Assembly (NCBI GenBank): GCA_031279895.1 | Contig: JAITHR010000200.1 | Span: 1 to 5,400, forward strand | Length of the DNA: 5,400 bases | From: Spirochaetaceae bacterium | GTDB taxonomy: Bacteria; Spirochaetota; Spirochaetia; Treponematales; Breznakiellaceae | Direction: 5' to 3' | Shown here: positions 5,072 through 5,400 of the stretch, in pieces | How positions within the stretch are numbered: position 1 is the first letter of the stretch | Layout of the letters: each line of letters opens with the position of its first letter | Position numbers and translations under genes: made by a program | Notes under the pieces: model-generated | Told to the model about the DNA's origin: nothing | Database searches by the model: none | What the model saw: only the letters and a program-made list of their open reading frames with translations

Positions 5072-5400
5072 ATGAATGTCTCCAACGCGACCATGGCTAT
5101 TTCCAACCCATTCTTGACCAGGAACACTTCATTCCGGCGTACCAATGCCGCAGGTGGCTCTCCGGCTACTCTGGACGGGCTCCCGTTTACTCTGGACGGG
5201 CTCCCGTTTACTCTGGACGGACGTCCGAATGCTTTATCCGGACGTCCGGATGACTTGGACGGACGTCCGGATGACTTGGACGGACGTCCGGATGACTTGG
5301 ACGGACGTCCGGGTGAGTTGGACGGGCGGCCGGCAGAATCGGCCAGGCTTCCGGCCGAAGCGGCCGGTCTTCCGCCGGAATCGGCAGGTATTCCGTATGG
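5072..5400 (+). CDS. Possible heptapeptide-repeat protein, N-terminal part (open at the right edge)
   Basis: No family is recognised. From ATG 5072 (or in-frame ATG 5093) the frame is open to the end of the window, 109 complete codons. The first 28 residues are unique (MNVSNATMAISNPFLT and so on, then an RRTNAAG-like stretch). From 5156 the product is pure heptads: GSPATLD, GLPFTLD twice, GRPNALS, GRPDDLD three times, GRPGELD, GRPAESA, RLPAEAA, GLPPESA. Gly, Leu, Arg, Ala and Glu are kept by different codons, which suggests selection on protein. The ORF starts just outside the interspersed repeat. Caution: no ribosome binding site is evident. The minus strand is also open here (5400 down to 4903), in a frame whose wobble positions coincide, so strand is uncertain. 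Confidence 0.4.
   Translation, partial: MNVSNATMAISNPFLTRNTSFRRTNAAGGSPATLDGLPFTLDGLPFTLDGRPNALSGRPDDLDGRPDDLDGRPDDLDGRPGELDGRPAESARLPAEAAGLPPESAGIPY
5156..5400 (+). repeat. Second 21-bp tandem array (at least 11.7 units, continues past the edge)
   Basis: Units start every 21 bp from 5156. Units 2 and 3 are identical, as are units 5-7 (5240-5302), pointing to recent slippage or unequal recombination. Units toward the right edge are more diverged. Most contain GGnnnnCC, in the core units the palindrome GGACGTCC. The period, the GGGCTCCC and ACGTCC motifs, and the plus-strand heptad are shared with 2219-2495. Confidence 0.9.

Noticed and set aside
4903..5400. Minus-strand open frame through the second array, containing a VFLVKNGLEIAMVALETF stretch
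   Set aside because: It is open and has some protein-like character, so it is a real alternative to the plus-strand frame. I did not list it as a gene because its C-terminal half is the interspersed repeat, no start is in the window, and the minus frame sharing these wobble positions is interrupted in the other array.
5156..5400. CRISPR array
   Set aside because: The 21-bp units are contiguous with no unique spacers between them, and no cas genes are seen.

Overview
The window comes from a high-GC, diderm (outer-membrane) bacterium. That follows from a lipobox-bearing alpha-2-macroglobulin-type protein, a family anchored in the periplasm of diderms. The G-rich promoter spacer, the spirochaete-tolerable lipobox and the dense intergenic hairpin repeats remind me of termite-gut treponemes or related spirochaetes, but this is a low-confidence impression and nothing here fixes the genus.

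Layout. (i) 1-1903, minus strand: the first 634 codons of a bacterial alpha-2-macroglobulin lipoprotein; the gene runs off the left edge. (ii) 1904-2190: a compact repeat element with 12-bp inverted ends, carrying hairpins and the probable promoter of that gene. (iii) 2191-2660: degenerate 21-bp tandem arrays, one of which keeps a plus-strand heptapeptide reading frame open. (iv) 2684-2815: two more copies of the interspersed hairpin repeat. (v) 2814-3000: a strong sigma70-type promoter and a leader of about 145 nt ending in an intrinsic terminator just before the next gene, which suggests transcription attenuation. (vi) 3024-4792: a two-gene, translationally coupled ECF-type cobalt/nickel uptake module, with cbiM fused to an N-component-like PDGLE domain, followed by cbiQ. 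(vii) 4793-5060: a perfect hairpin at the end of cbiQ, then another cluster of the interspersed repeat. (viii) 5072-5400: a second 21-bp (heptapeptide) array, open at the right edge.

How it works together. CbiM (substrate binding plus the fused small subunit) and CbiQ (the transmembrane coupling protein) would form the membrane part of a group-I ECF importer for Co(II) or Ni(II). The ATPase CbiO is not in the window. The leader is in the right place to switch cbiMQ on and off according to a metal or cofactor signal, but I cannot name its ligand. The alpha-2-macroglobulin gene is divergent and functionally unrelated, probably trapping proteases in the periplasm.

The less ordinary parts are the noncoding stretches: two 21-bp arrays that flank the transporter and read as the same G-[L/R]-P heptapeptide in the same phase, and an interspersed hairpin repeat that contributes promoter bases to both flanking transcription units.
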